Shown here: positions 9,579-18,202 of the stretch, in pieces
Layout: the number at the start of each line of letters is the position of its first letter
How positions within the stretch are numbered: the first letter of the stretch is position 1
Origin: Methyloversatilis discipulorum
GTDB lineage: Bacteria > Pseudomonadota > Gammaproteobacteria > Burkholderiales > Rhodocyclaceae
Direction of reading: 5' to 3'
DNA length: 64,000 nucleotides
Assembly (NCBI RefSeq): GCF_018780585.1
Contig: NZ_JADMJL010000035.1
Location: forward strand, 1-64,000
Notes under the pieces: model-generated
Databases searched by the model: none
What the model saw: the letters and a program-made list of their open reading frames with translations, nothing else
What the model was told of the DNA's origin: nothing
Translations under genes and position numbers: made by a program

Positions 9579-11588
9579 ATGTACTTCGATTCATGCACGA
9601 ATTGCGCTTGCGCTACCATCCGGTCGACACGTAGATCGAACGGAGTCGGAACGGGGAAGAACGGCGGCCACAAGCGCCCTGCAGTGTTGCGATGGATAGT
9701 GCTTGCGCTGTTCGTGCTCGCCGTTCTCGACATCCGCCTGTTCATGTTCGTCGACGCGGCACGCACGGAAACGCTGGAGCGTGCGCGCGACACGCTGCAT
9801 GTGAGCGTCGACGTCGTCGCGCAACGCATGGACCAGCACCTGGCGACCTATGACCGGCTGCTGTCCGGCATTGGCGAGGGCGTGCGGCTTCACGGCGGAA
9901 TTTCGGCCGCGCCGGATCTGACCCTGCACCGTCTGCTGGTCCGCCGACACGCACTCAACCCGGAACTACAATCGCTCTTCCTGGTGCGCCACGACGGCAC
10001 CCTGGCGGCGACGTCGCTCAGCTCTCCGCCCCCGGCGCTGGATGTATCGACACGGGACTATTTTCTGGCGCAGTCCGGATCGGGCGCCGACGAGCACCGG
10101 CTCTTCATCGGGCCGGCGATCGTCAGCAAACTGACCAACAGATACATCTTCCCGCTGAGCCGGCGGGTCGAGAACGACGGCAACCGCTTTCTCGGCGTGG
10201 CCGCAGCGGCCGTCGATCCGGAGCAGCTGACGACCCTGCTGAGCGAGCAGGGTCTGCCCGCTGCATACACGCTGTCCGTGTTCCTGCGCGACGGGCATCG
10301 GCTGGCCTGCCTGCCCCGCAGATCCGATTGCCTCGAAGGCACGGCCGGCGACATGCCCTTGTTCCGCACCCTGCTGCCCGCAGCCGCCGACGGCCTGTTC
10401 GCGCGCCAGGGCCTGCTCGACGAGCGTCCGGGCCCGGCCGCCTACGCAACATCCGACGCTTATGGCGTCGTCGTCACCGCCACTGCGGACGAAGGCATGC
10501 TGCTGCAGTCCTGGCGACGCAACCTTGGCGGTTACGTTGCCATGGCGGTGGCCAGCAACCTCGCGTTCGCGGGGCTGGCCTGGTTCGCCTTCCGCCAGGT
10601 GCAGCGCCGCCGGCTGGCTCTGCAACAGCTGGCCGACGCAAACCAGGAACTGGAGAACCGCGTCGCCCGCCGCACCGATCAGCTGCGGCGCAGCGAGGAC
10701 CGTGCGCGGACCTTCATGAACACCGCGCGCGACGCGGTGGTCGTCGTCGACAGCAACAGCTGCGTCGTCGAGTTCAATCGCGCGGCCGAAGTGCTGTTCG
10801 GCTACAGCGTCGACGAGGTCGCCGGGCGGCGGCTCGATATGTTGATGCCGCCATCCGAAGCGGCGACGCATCGACGCCATGTACAGGCAGCCAACGCCTC
10901 AGCCGAGGCACGCGCAATGAGCAGGGGGCGCGAGGTGACGGCCCGGCACAAGGACGGCCGAGAGTTTCCGATCGACGTCACCGTCGGCAGTTCGGGCGAC
11001 GGGGCGCAGAGTTTCCACGTCGGCATCATTCGCGACATCAGCAAGCGCAAGCGCCTCGAACTGGAACTGCAGCGGCAGGCGTCGACCGACGGTCTGACCG
11101 GCGTGCTCAACCGCCGCGCCTTCACCGCCGAAAGCGAGCGGCTGATATCGGTCGCGTTGCGCCACGGGCGGCCGCTGAGCCTGATGGTGATCGACGCCGA
11201 CCACTTCAAGAAGGTGAACGACGTGTTCGGCCATCCGACCGGCGACGCCGTGCTGAAAGCCCTTGCGCTCACGCTCGGGCAGGCGCTGCGCACCAGCGAC
11301 GTGCTCGGCCGTCTCGGCGGCGAGGAGTTCGGCATCGTGCTGCCGGAAACCGATGCGACCGGCGCGCGCGAGGTCGGCGAGCGACTGCTGCAGGCGGTGC
11401 GCGAGCGCCGGATCGAACACGACGGCCACACGCTGAACATCACCGTGAGCATTGGTGCGACCGTGCTCAGCGCCGGCGACGACAGTTTCGAATCGGCCTT
11501 CCTGCGCGCCGACCGGGCTCTTTACGAGGCGAAGCACGGAGGACGGGATCGCGTCGTGCTGGCGCTTGGCGAGCAGGCAACGGTGTGA
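9579..11588 (+). CDS. Membrane-bound Cache-PAS-GGDEF diguanylate cyclase
   Basis: A protein of up to 669 residues that makes c-di-GMP. A membrane segment (about 37-57) precedes a periplasmic Cache-like sensor region (about 65-305), a second membrane segment (about 312-335), a short coiled coil, a PAS domain (about 370-490) and a GGDEF domain. The active site GGEEF is intact at 580-584, and an RxxD inhibitory site (RTSD, 571-574) lies five residues before it, so product feedback is expected. The start is uncertain: no strong ribosome site precedes the ATG at 9579, and the first 35 residues look unlike the rest, so translation may begin later. It is divergent from the giant kinase gene, with a 265-bp gap holding nothing I recognise. 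Confidence 0.87.
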   Translation: MYFDSCTNCACATIRSTRRSNGVGTGKNGGHKRPAVLRWIVLALFVLAVLDIRLFMFVDAARTETLERARDTLHVSVDVVAQRMDQHLATYDRLLSGIGEGVRLHGGISAAPDLTLHRLLVRRHALNPELQSLFLVRHDGTLAATSLSSPPPALDVSTRDYFLAQSGSGADEHRLFIGPAIVSKLTNRYIFPLSRRVENDGNRFLGVAAAAVDPEQLTTLLSEQGLPAAYTLSVFLRDGHRLACLPRRSDCLEGTAGDMPLFRTLLPAAADGLFARQGLLDERPGPAAYATSDAYGVVVTATADEGMLLQSWRRNLGGYVAMAVASNLAFAGLAWFAFRQVQRRRLALQQLADANQELENRVARRTDQLRRSEDRARTFMNTARDAVVVVDSNSCVVEFNRAAEVLFGYSVDEVAGRRLDMLMPPSEAATHRRHVQAANASAEARAMSRGREVTARHKDGREFPIDVTVGSSGDGAQSFHVGIIRDISKRKRLELELQRQASTDGLTGVLNRRAFTAESERLISVALRHGRPLSLMVIDADHFKKVNDVFGHPTGDAVLKALALTLGQALRTSDVLGRLGGEEFGIVLPETDATGAREVGERLLQAVRERRIEHDGHTLNITVSIGATVLSAGDDSFESAFLRADRALYEAKHGGRDRVVLALGEQATV

Positions 11589-11644
11589 GGCCCGCCGGCC
11601 GCAGCCAGGCGCCGCGAGCCGCGCGGCAGAGAATCAGGTAGTCG

Positions 11645-13465
11645 TCAGGCGCGGAAGCCGGAGGCGGCGCGCAGGGGCGCCGCGGCGGACGGATGGGTTT
11701 CCGCCGGCATCGGGTCGGTGGCCCCCATCCGTGCGGCGATCCATTGCGTGGCGGCCTGCGCGGTCAGCGGACGCGACCACAGGTAGCCCTGCCCCTTGTT
11801 GCAGTCCAGCGTCGCCAGCAGCGCCGCCTGACCTTCGGTCTCGATGCCTTCGGCGGTCGTGCTCATGCCGAGGCTGCGAGCAACGCGCACGGTGGCTTCT
11901 ATCAGTACCCGCTTGTGCAGATTGCTCTCGGCGTCGGCGACGAAGGAGCGATCGATCTTGACTGTGTCGATCGGCAGCTGGCCGAGACAGGCCAGCGAGG
12001 AATAGCCGGTGCCGAAATCGTCCAGCGCGAGCGCGAGGCCGAGCGCTTTCAGTTCGAGCAGGCGGGCGCGGATGTCGTCGCCCTGCGCCGCCATGCTTTC
12101 GGTCAGTTCCAGCTGCAGTGCCTGCGCCGGCAGGCCGCTCGATTCGAGCACGCGCGCGACCTGGTCGGTGATGGCGGCGTCCTGCAGTTGTGCACGCGAC
12201 AGGTTGACCGACACCATGCCGGGCGCCTGCGCGCCAAAACGGCGCTGCCACGCCGCCAGCTGTCGGCAGGCCGAATCGAGCACGAATTCGCCGACCGCGC
12301 CGATCAGGCCGCACTCCTCGGCAATCTCGATGAATTCGACCGGCGACACCAGACCGCGCTGCGGATGCTGCCAGCGGACCAGCGCCTCGAAGCCGGCGAC
12401 GCGACCGTCGGACAGCTCGACGATGGGCTGGTAGACGACGAACAGTTCGCTCTGTTCGAGCGCCCGCCGCAGTTCCACTTCGAGTGCGCCGCGGCGGGTC
12501 GCGATGTCCTTGATCGACGGCGTGAACAGCACGTGGCGTCCGCCGCCGGCGCGCTTCGCCTCCTGCATGGCGAGGCTCGCGTCCTGCAGCACGGCATTCG
12601 CTTCGGCCGCGGCATGATTTCCGGCGACGACGCCAATGCTGGCGGAAATATGAACCTCGACGCCGTCGATCAGATAGGGGCGGGACAGCGTGTCGATCAG
12701 CCGTTGCGCGATGCTGTGCACGTCCTCGCTGCCACGCAGGCCATCGAGCAGTACGACGAATTCGTCGCCGCCGAGGCGGGCCGTTGTATGCAGCGGCTCT
12801 CGCGCAGGGCCGACGGCATCGCGCTGACGCACGGTGCCATTCAGCCGCTCGGCCACCATGCGCAGCAGCCGGTCGCCACCGGCCTGCCCGAGCGTCAGAT
12901 TGACGCGATTGAAGCGGTCGCAGTTGATAAACAGCACGGCAAAGGTGGGGGCACCGCTGGCGTCAGGGCGCGCCAGCGCCTGCTGTATGCGCTCCAACAC
13001 GGCGGAGCGGTTGGGCATCAGCGTCAGGCTGTCGGTGCGCGAGGCGTCGCGCATCCGCGACGCCAGACGCTGTTGCTCCAGTTCGACCTCGTGCGTCACG
13101 TCATTGACGCAGCCCATGATGGTGTGGGCGTCGAGCCGCAGCAGACTGATGCCGAGCACGCGCCGGCCACCGGCCGTCGACCGCACCGGCATGCGCAGCC
13201 CCTCGCACACCAGCGCACCCGGCTCGATGGCGGCGTCGGCCATGGCGCGCAGATCCGGCGCCACCTCGTCCAGCACCTCGAACAGGTTGTCGAGATTGCC
13301 CTGCCGCGCCAGCGGCATCAGCAACTGCGCCGAGCGCGGATTCATCATCGTCACCGTGCCGTCGGGCCGGATCTGCAGCAGGCCGATCGGCGCCTGATAG
13401 AGGAACTGGATCAGCGCCTCATAGGCGGGCGGCTGCAGATCCTCTGGGTCGCTGTCCGGCTTCAT
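11645..13465 (-). CDS. PAS-GGDEF-EAL protein, probably a c-di-GMP phosphodiesterase
   Basis: A 606-residue cytoplasmic protein: N-terminal PAS-like domain (about 12-125), GGDEF domain (about 140-300) and EAL domain (about 315-590). The EAL half has all expected motifs (FEALVRW, NLSRAQ, LTES, DDFGTGYSSL, VKIDRSF, EGIET, QGY). In the GGDEF half the GGDEF box at 232-236 is intact, but the first metal-binding Asp of the usual DxD motif is Asn (N181 in FINCD) and no RxxD site is seen, so cyclase activity is doubtful. The start ATG overlaps the stop of the upstream GGDEF gene (ATGA), which also settles the start over a longer open frame running to 14134. Last gene of the PYP cluster. Confidence 0.88.
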   Translation of the reverse strand: MKPDSDPEDLQPPAYEALIQFLYQAPIGLLQIRPDGTVTMMNPRSAQLLMPLARQGNLDNLFEVLDEVAPDLRAMADAAIEPGALVCEGLRMPVRSTAGGRRVLGISLLRLDAHTIMGCVNDVTHEVELEQQRLASRMRDASRTDSLTLMPNRSAVLERIQQALARPDASGAPTFAVLFINCDRFNRVNLTLGQAGGDRLLRMVAERLNGTVRQRDAVGPAREPLHTTARLGGDEFVVLLDGLRGSEDVHSIAQRLIDTLSRPYLIDGVEVHISASIGVVAGNHAAAEANAVLQDASLAMQEAKRAGGGRHVLFTPSIKDIATRRGALEVELRRALEQSELFVVYQPIVELSDGRVAGFEALVRWQHPQRGLVSPVEFIEIAEECGLIGAVGEFVLDSACRQLAAWQRRFGAQAPGMVSVNLSRAQLQDAAITDQVARVLESSGLPAQALQLELTESMAAQGDDIRARLLELKALGLALALDDFGTGYSSLACLGQLPIDTVKIDRSFVADAESNLHKRVLIEATVRVARSLGMSTTAEGIETEGQAALLATLDCNKGQGYLWSRPLTAQAATQWIAARMGATDPMPAETHPSAAAPLRAASGFRA

Positions 13466-14772
13466 CGCACGGCCGCCGACTGAAGCGCCGGCTGCCAGCG
13501 CTCTACCCGGTTGCGGCCGCCGGCCTTGGCCGCATAGAGCGCCTCGTCGGCACGCTGCATCAGGGCATCGAAATCGCTCACGTCCGCATCCATCGTCGCA
13601 ACGCCGGCGCTGATCGTGTAGCGCACGGCCTGCCCGCCGACCTCCACCGCCTGCGACGCGAGCAGCTGGCACAGGCGCTGGGCGACGATCTCTGCGCCCT
13701 CCAGCGTGGTGTCCGGCAGCAGCACGACGAATTCCTCGCCACCGAAGCGCGCCAGCACGTCCATCGCGCGGAAGGTCGCGGTCATGCCGGCGGCGAGATG
13801 GCGCAGTACGGCGTCGCCGGCGGCATGTCCGTACTGGTCGTTGATGCGCTTGAAATGGTCGGCGTCTATCATCACCAGCGACAGCGGCCGCGGGAAGCGC
13901 GCCCAGCGCTGCATCTCCAGCTCGACCGCCTCGACGAAGGCGCGGCGGTTCAGCAGGCCGGTCAGGTGATCGCAGGACACCGCCTTCAGCAATGCTTCCG
14001 CCGCCTCGCGCCGGTCTGACACGTCGCGGATGATGAGGCTGTAGGCATGTTCGTCCGTCAGCGCGTCGTCGCGGTCGTGCAGCGGGGCGATCAGGCAGCT
14101 GCCCCAGTAGCGACCGGCATCGGCGCGCACGCACCAGCCCTCGTCCAGGCTCCAGCCGGTGCGGTCGGCCTCGTGCAGCCGGTCGAGCACACGCTGTTCG
14201 GAAATCGCGTCTTCAGGGTAGAACATCGACAGGCTGCGACCGATCACCTGGTCCTCGGTGAAGCCGGTGATGCGGGCGATGCTCGGGTTCCAGTCCTGCA
14301 CGCAGCCATGGTGGTCGAGCGATACCAGGGCGTAGTCGGTCAGGCCGATCGCCAGCGTGTTGATCCAGGCCTGGCTCTGGCGCAGTTCGCGGTCCCGGCG
14401 GACCGACTGCGTCACGTCGGAAATGACGGCCATCAGTCGCTCGGCGTCGAGCTTGAGCAGTGTCAGCGCCAGCACCTGGCTCTGTCTGCGGCCGGGCTGG
14501 CCGGTCGCGATGGGCACCTGCAGCGCGTCGCACACCGTGCCGTGCACGTCCGGAAAATCCTGCACCCGCTGTCGCAGGTCGGGCACTACGGCTTCCAGCG
14601 CGGTGAACAGATTGGCCAGCTGGCCGTCCGGGGAGAGCGGCATCAGCAGCTGTGCGCACAGCGGATTGATCATCGTGATCTCGCCATCCGCCAGCGTCTG
14701 TACAAGGCCTATCGGCGCCATGTACATGAACTGCAGCAGCGCTTCGTATTCCTCTTCTACCGGTGCGCTCAT
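13462..14772 (-). CDS. PAS-PAS-GGDEF diguanylate cyclase downstream of PYP
   Basis: A 436-residue cytoplasmic protein. The first PAS-like domain (about 8-125) is clearly paralogous to the N-terminus of the next gene (shared YEALxQFxYxAPIGL and NPxxAQLLMPL). A standard PAS domain follows (about 140-265), then GGDEF (about 270-430) with intact DADHFK metal site, GGEEF at 344-348 and an RxxD inhibitory site (RAMD, 335-338). It should make c-di-GMP. It starts 12 bp after the PYP stop codon and overlaps the EAL gene, so light receptor, cyclase and phosphodiesterase are probably on one transcript. Direct contact between PYP and the shared PAS domain is my inference. Confidence 0.9.
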   Translation of the reverse strand: MSAPVEEEYEALLQFMYMAPIGLVQTLADGEITMINPLCAQLLMPLSPDGQLANLFTALEAVVPDLRQRVQDFPDVHGTVCDALQVPIATGQPGRRQSQVLALTLLKLDAERLMAVISDVTQSVRRDRELRQSQAWINTLAIGLTDYALVSLDHHGCVQDWNPSIARITGFTEDQVIGRSLSMFYPEDAISEQRVLDRLHEADRTGWSLDEGWCVRADAGRYWGSCLIAPLHDRDDALTDEHAYSLIIRDVSDRREAAEALLKAVSCDHLTGLLNRRAFVEAVELEMQRWARFPRPLSLVMIDADHFKRINDQYGHAAGDAVLRHLAAGMTATFRAMDVLARFGGEEFVVLLPDTTLEGAEIVAQRLCQLLASQAVEVGGQAVRYTISAGVATMDADVSDFDALMQRADEALYAAKAGGRNRVERWQPALQSAAVR

Positions 14773-14784
14773 GCGTGCTCCGGC

Positions 14785-15177
14785 TCAGGTCTGGCGGTGG
14801 ACCAGCACATAGCGCAAGTCGCTGCCGGGTCGGGCGAGCAATCTGAGCTTCACCTTGACCGGGCGCATGCGCAGGGTCAGCACGTAGTCGATGGTGTCGT
14901 CGAGCACACTGCCGTCCTGCTGCGCGTCCTCGAAGCGCTGGGCAACCATGAAGTTGTTCATGCACGGCGCCACCACGGTGAACAGCGCGTGCCCGATCAC
15001 CCGATCGGGCGACAGGCCGGCGGCGGCCGATTCGAAGCGGTTGTAACGTCTGACCTGGGTTGCGTCGTCCATGCCGATGACGCCGAAGTCGAGGCTGTCG
15101 AGCTCGGCATCGCTGGCGCGGTCGAGATAGTCAAACAGTGCTGCATTGGAGAACGAGAGGGTCTGTTCCGTATTCAT
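14785..15177 (-). CDS. pyp: Photoactive yellow protein (PYP) blue-light receptor
   Basis: A 130-residue PAS-fold protein matching PYP along its whole length (family size about 125). C72 in VVAPC matches the chromophore-bearing Cys69 of Halorhodospira PYP; Y45 and E49 match Tyr42 and Glu46, which hold the p-coumarate phenolate. Y98 and M104 likely match Tyr94 and Met100. Thr50 and Arg52 are replaced by A53 and L55, which may shift colour or photocycle speed. The start ATG at 15177 is chosen for the AGGGAGC just upstream; an earlier in-frame start at 15207 lacks one. Chromophore genes lie directly upstream and c-di-GMP enzymes directly downstream. Confidence 0.93.
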   Translation of the reverse strand: MNTEQTLSFSNAALFDYLDRASDAELDSLDFGVIGMDDATQVRRYNRFESAAAGLSPDRVIGHALFTVVAPCMNNFMVAQRFEDAQQDGSVLDDTIDYVLTLRMRPVKVKLRLLARPGSDLRYVLVHRQT

Positions 15178-15260
15178 GGTGCTCCCTGGGTCGGTATCAA
15201 CGGACACCTTGAGGTGCGCCGGATGGCAATGCGGAGGCAGCGGACACTCCGGACAACGGA

Positions 15261-16514
15261 TCAGTTATCGGGAGTGCACCCGCGAACTTGAGGAGGCAAC
15301 GAGGGCGCGATCGGCCAATCGACCAGCTTGCCGCGGGCGTCTACCGGCAACTGGTCACCGAACGACCAGGCGCGTGGACATTCGGGTGCCGACAGGCGTT
15401 CCCTCACCCACGCTTCAAGTGCGGGCAGCAGCGCCGCCGGGGTGGCGCCTGCGTGCGGCACGACGAAGGCCTTCAGGCGTTCGCCCTCGGTCGGCGACAT
15501 GCGGCGTACCGCGCACGCCTCGACGAGCGGGTGTTCGAGCAGCACGTCGCGCACCCGCGCCGGAAACACGTTGATGCCCGCCACCTGCACCGCTTCGTCG
15601 CGTCGCCCGGCCAGGCGGAAGCGCCCGTCGGGCAGCCACTCGATCACGTCCTGCAGCACAGCTCGAAGCTCGCCACCGTCCGCCGTCGAGCGCACCAGTG
15701 CCGCGTCGTCGGCCACCGCGCGGCGCCAGTGCGGCATCAGCGCGTAGGGCGCGCCAGCGGCGTCGCGCCAGCCGATGCCGGCCGTCTCCGAACTGCCATA
15801 GATCTGCAGCAGACGCGCCAGCCCCTGCGCGCACAGCGCATCGGCCAGCGCATCCGGGCAGGGCGCGGTAGAGCTGCTACCGATGATGTCGGCAGGCAGC
15901 TGCGGACCGAAGCGGGCGAGCAGCGACCAGTGCGCCGGATGGCTCACCAGCAGATCGCCCGGCTGCAGCCGGGCGGCCAGCGCCTGCGGCGGCAGCGGCC
16001 GCACATCGACGACATCGTGCGTGCCCAGCCGGGGCGGCAGCAGGACGCCGAAGATGAAGCCATAGATGTGATGGACCGGCACCGCGACCAGCACCCGCCG
16101 GCGCGGCCCGATGTGGGCGGCCAGCGCATCGGCCTCCTCCTCCAGCATTGCCAGCGCGTGTGCGCACGCCTTCGGCATGCCGGTGCTGCCGGACGTGCGG
16201 AAGGTCAGGCGGCGGCCATCCTGCGCGAGGCCTTCGCGGGCCAGCGCGCAGTACTGACCGAAAGTACTCGCCGCCGGCAGCGCATCGATCACCGTGCTGT
16301 CGTGCAGCTGCAGCAGTTCGGCGATGGCGGCGGCCAGCGTATAGCGCTCCAGCGAATCGAGCCCGAAACCGCTGTCGTCGAACGCCATCGACGCCGACCA
16401 CGGCTGCGGCGGCAGCGGTGAGCCGCCGGGCCGCAGCCGTCGCACCTCGTCGGCGATCAGGTCGGCGAGCACGCGTTCCAGCGCCGGGCCGTCGGCGTGC
16501 CAAGGGGCGCTCAT
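15261..16514 (-). CDS. pcl: p-Coumarate-activating enzyme (4-coumarate-CoA ligase-like) for PYP chromophore
   Basis: A 417-residue AMP-binding enzyme. The adenylation core has the P-loop FRTSGSTGMPKA, YGSSETAG, the hinge GRRDEAVQVAGINVFP and the terminal catalytic Lys in DARGKLVDW. It should activate p-coumarate for attachment to PYP. It is much shorter than plant 4CL (about 540). The first 90 residues look like an acyl-carrier domain: a helix (11-28), then DSGFGLDSLE with S54 at the pantetheine position. The product could therefore be tethered rather than released as CoA ester; that is a hypothesis. Its ATG overlaps the ammonia-lyase stop (ATGA). The specific substrate is inferred from the PYP context. 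Confidence 0.85.
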   Translation of the reverse strand: MSAPWHADGPALERVLADLIADEVRRLRPGGSPLPPQPWSASMAFDDSGFGLDSLERYTLAAAIAELLQLHDSTVIDALPAASTFGQYCALAREGLAQDGRRLTFRTSGSTGMPKACAHALAMLEEEADALAAHIGPRRRVLVAVPVHHIYGFIFGVLLPPRLGTHDVVDVRPLPPQALAARLQPGDLLVSHPAHWSLLARFGPQLPADIIGSSSTAPCPDALADALCAQGLARLLQIYGSSETAGIGWRDAAGAPYALMPHWRRAVADDAALVRSTADGGELRAVLQDVIEWLPDGRFRLAGRRDEAVQVAGINVFPARVRDVLLEHPLVEACAVRRMSPTEGERLKAFVVPHAGATPAALLPALEAWVRERLSAPECPRAWSFGDQLPVDARGKLVDWPIAPSLPPQVRGCTPDN

Positions 16515-18073
16515 CCGTCCGACTCCAGCACGTCTGCTGCGCTGCCTGTGCGCAGCACGCCCACCAGCCGGGTCAGTTCATGGTCCAGCGCGCGGTCCTC
16601 GACCACCAGCGGAATGCAGGACTCGAGCCACGACTGGGTGTGCGCCAGCACCGGCGGCAGCGCACCGGCGTCGATGCGGCCGCGCAGCGCGACCGCCTGC
16701 CGGGCCGACACCAGCATCGCCGCCAGCACCTGTTCGCCCAGTTCGAGCACGCGCAGGCAGTCGCGCGCGGCGATCGTGCCCATGCTCACCTTGTCCTGGT
16801 TGTGGCATTCGGTCGAGCGCGAGAACACCGACGCCGGCAGGGTGGTCTTCAGCGCCTCGGCGGTCCACGCCGACACGGCGATCTGCAGCGCCTTCAGGCC
16901 GTGGTTCAGTGCGCCACGTTCGCCGGTGGCGGCGGTCAGGTTGTCGGGCAGGCCGTGGCTGAAGCGGCTGTCCACCAGCAGCGCGAGCTGGCGGTCCAGC
17001 AGGTCGAGCACATTGGCGACCGCGGCCTTCAGGCTGTCCATCGCGAACGCGACGTGACCGCCGTAGAAATGTCCGCCATGCAGCACGCGCCCGCTGTCCG
17101 GGTCGATCAGCGGATTGTCGTTGGCGCTGTTCAGTTCGTTCTCGATCAGCGTCCGCGTGAAGGGCAGCGCGTCTTCGAGCACGCCGATCACGTGCGGCGC
17201 GCAGCGCAGCGAGTAGCGGTCCTGCAGCCGTGCCGGATTGCGTGCCGTGCCGGCGTCGCAGGCGAGGTCGCGACGCAGCCGGCGGGCCACCGCCTGCGGT
17301 CCCGGATGCGGCTTGGCGGCGAACAGCAATGCGTCGAAGTGGTGCGGGTTGCCGGCGGTCGCGAACACGTTCAGCGCGGTCAGGCGGGTGGCGACCCGGC
17401 TGCAGCGGCGTGCCCGCTGCCAGGCGAGACAGGCCAGCGCGGTCATGACGGCAGTGCCGTTCATGATGGCGAGTCCCTCCTTCGGCTGCAGCGACAGCGG
17501 CTGGATACCGGCTTCGGCCAGCGCCTCGCGCGCCTGCATGCGCCGCCCTCGCCACAGCACGTCGCGCTCGCCGCACAGCGCGGCGGCGACGTAGGACAGC
17601 GGCGTCAGATCGCCGCTGGCGCCGACCGACCCTTCGGCTGGAATGCAGGGCAGGATGTCGTGCTCCAGCAGCGCCGCCAGATGCTGCAGCAGTGCGTAGC
17701 GCACACCGGACATGCCCTGGCACAGCGAGGCCAGCCGCGCGGCCAGCACCGCGCGCGTCTCGTCGGCCTCCAGCAGGCGTCCCATGCCGACGCCGTGATA
17801 GGTGTAGAGGTGGTGAGGCAGCTCCGCCACCTGCGCGGCGGGCACCGCCACTGTGCACGAGTCGCCGTAGCCGGTGGTGACGCCGTAGATCACGCCGTCG
17901 TCGGCGAGCAGCTGCAGCACGACGCGGGCGCCGGCGTCGATGCGGGCGCGGAAGGCTGTCTCGGTCGACAGTACGGCGCGACGCCTGCCGTCGGCGATGC
18001 CGGCGATCGCCTCGATGTCGAGCGGGCGACCGTCGAAAACGACGTCATCGTGTTCCGGTGCGGCAGCGGTCAT
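16511..18073 (-). CDS. tal: Tyrosine ammonia-lyase (HAL/PAL family), p-coumarate synthesis
   Basis: A 520-residue MIO-dependent lyase that would convert tyrosine to p-coumarate. The prosthetic group forms from Ala-Ser-Gly in VGASGDLTPLSY. The active-site loop IYGVTTGYGD is present. The selectivity position reads HHL (ELPHHLYTYHG), as in bacterial tyrosine lyases where His-Leu favours tyrosine, rather than the phenylalanine or histidine types. The start at 18073 is supported by AGGGATC upstream; the frame is open to 18148. It overlaps the ligase gene by 4 bp. Histidine ammonia-lyase is the main alternative, but no hut genes are nearby and PYP follows. Confidence 0.9.
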   Translation of the reverse strand: MTAAAPEHDDVVFDGRPLDIEAIAGIADGRRRAVLSTETAFRARIDAGARVVLQLLADDGVIYGVTTGYGDSCTVAVPAAQVAELPHHLYTYHGVGMGRLLEADETRAVLAARLASLCQGMSGVRYALLQHLAALLEHDILPCIPAEGSVGASGDLTPLSYVAAALCGERDVLWRGRRMQAREALAEAGIQPLSLQPKEGLAIMNGTAVMTALACLAWQRARRCSRVATRLTALNVFATAGNPHHFDALLFAAKPHPGPQAVARRLRRDLACDAGTARNPARLQDRYSLRCAPHVIGVLEDALPFTRTLIENELNSANDNPLIDPDSGRVLHGGHFYGGHVAFAMDSLKAAVANVLDLLDRQLALLVDSRFSHGLPDNLTAATGERGALNHGLKALQIAVSAWTAEALKTTLPASVFSRSTECHNQDKVSMGTIAARDCLRVLELGEQVLAAMLVSARQAVALRGRIDAGALPPVLAHTQSWLESCIPLVVEDRALDHELTRLVGVLRTGSAADVLESDG

Positions 18074-18202
18074 GAGATCCCTATCGAAGTGGGCACGGAG
18101 GCGAAGCATGGCAGCGGACGGCCGGGCTGCGCAGTGTTGCCCGGGCACCGGGCCGAAGCGAAGACAGCGGCCGGGCGACGTGGTTTCACGCGCGTCGGTG
18201 GT

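Noticed and set aside
11645..14134. Uninterrupted 829-codon minus frame suggesting a fusion of two GGDEF proteins
   Set aside because: The upstream 220 codons read the neighbouring gene out of frame; the true genes overlap by ATGA at 13462-13465.
16511..18073. Histidine ammonia-lyase (hutH)
   Set aside because: The HHL selectivity motif, absence of other hut genes and the adjacent ligase and PYP favour tyrosine ammonia-lyase.
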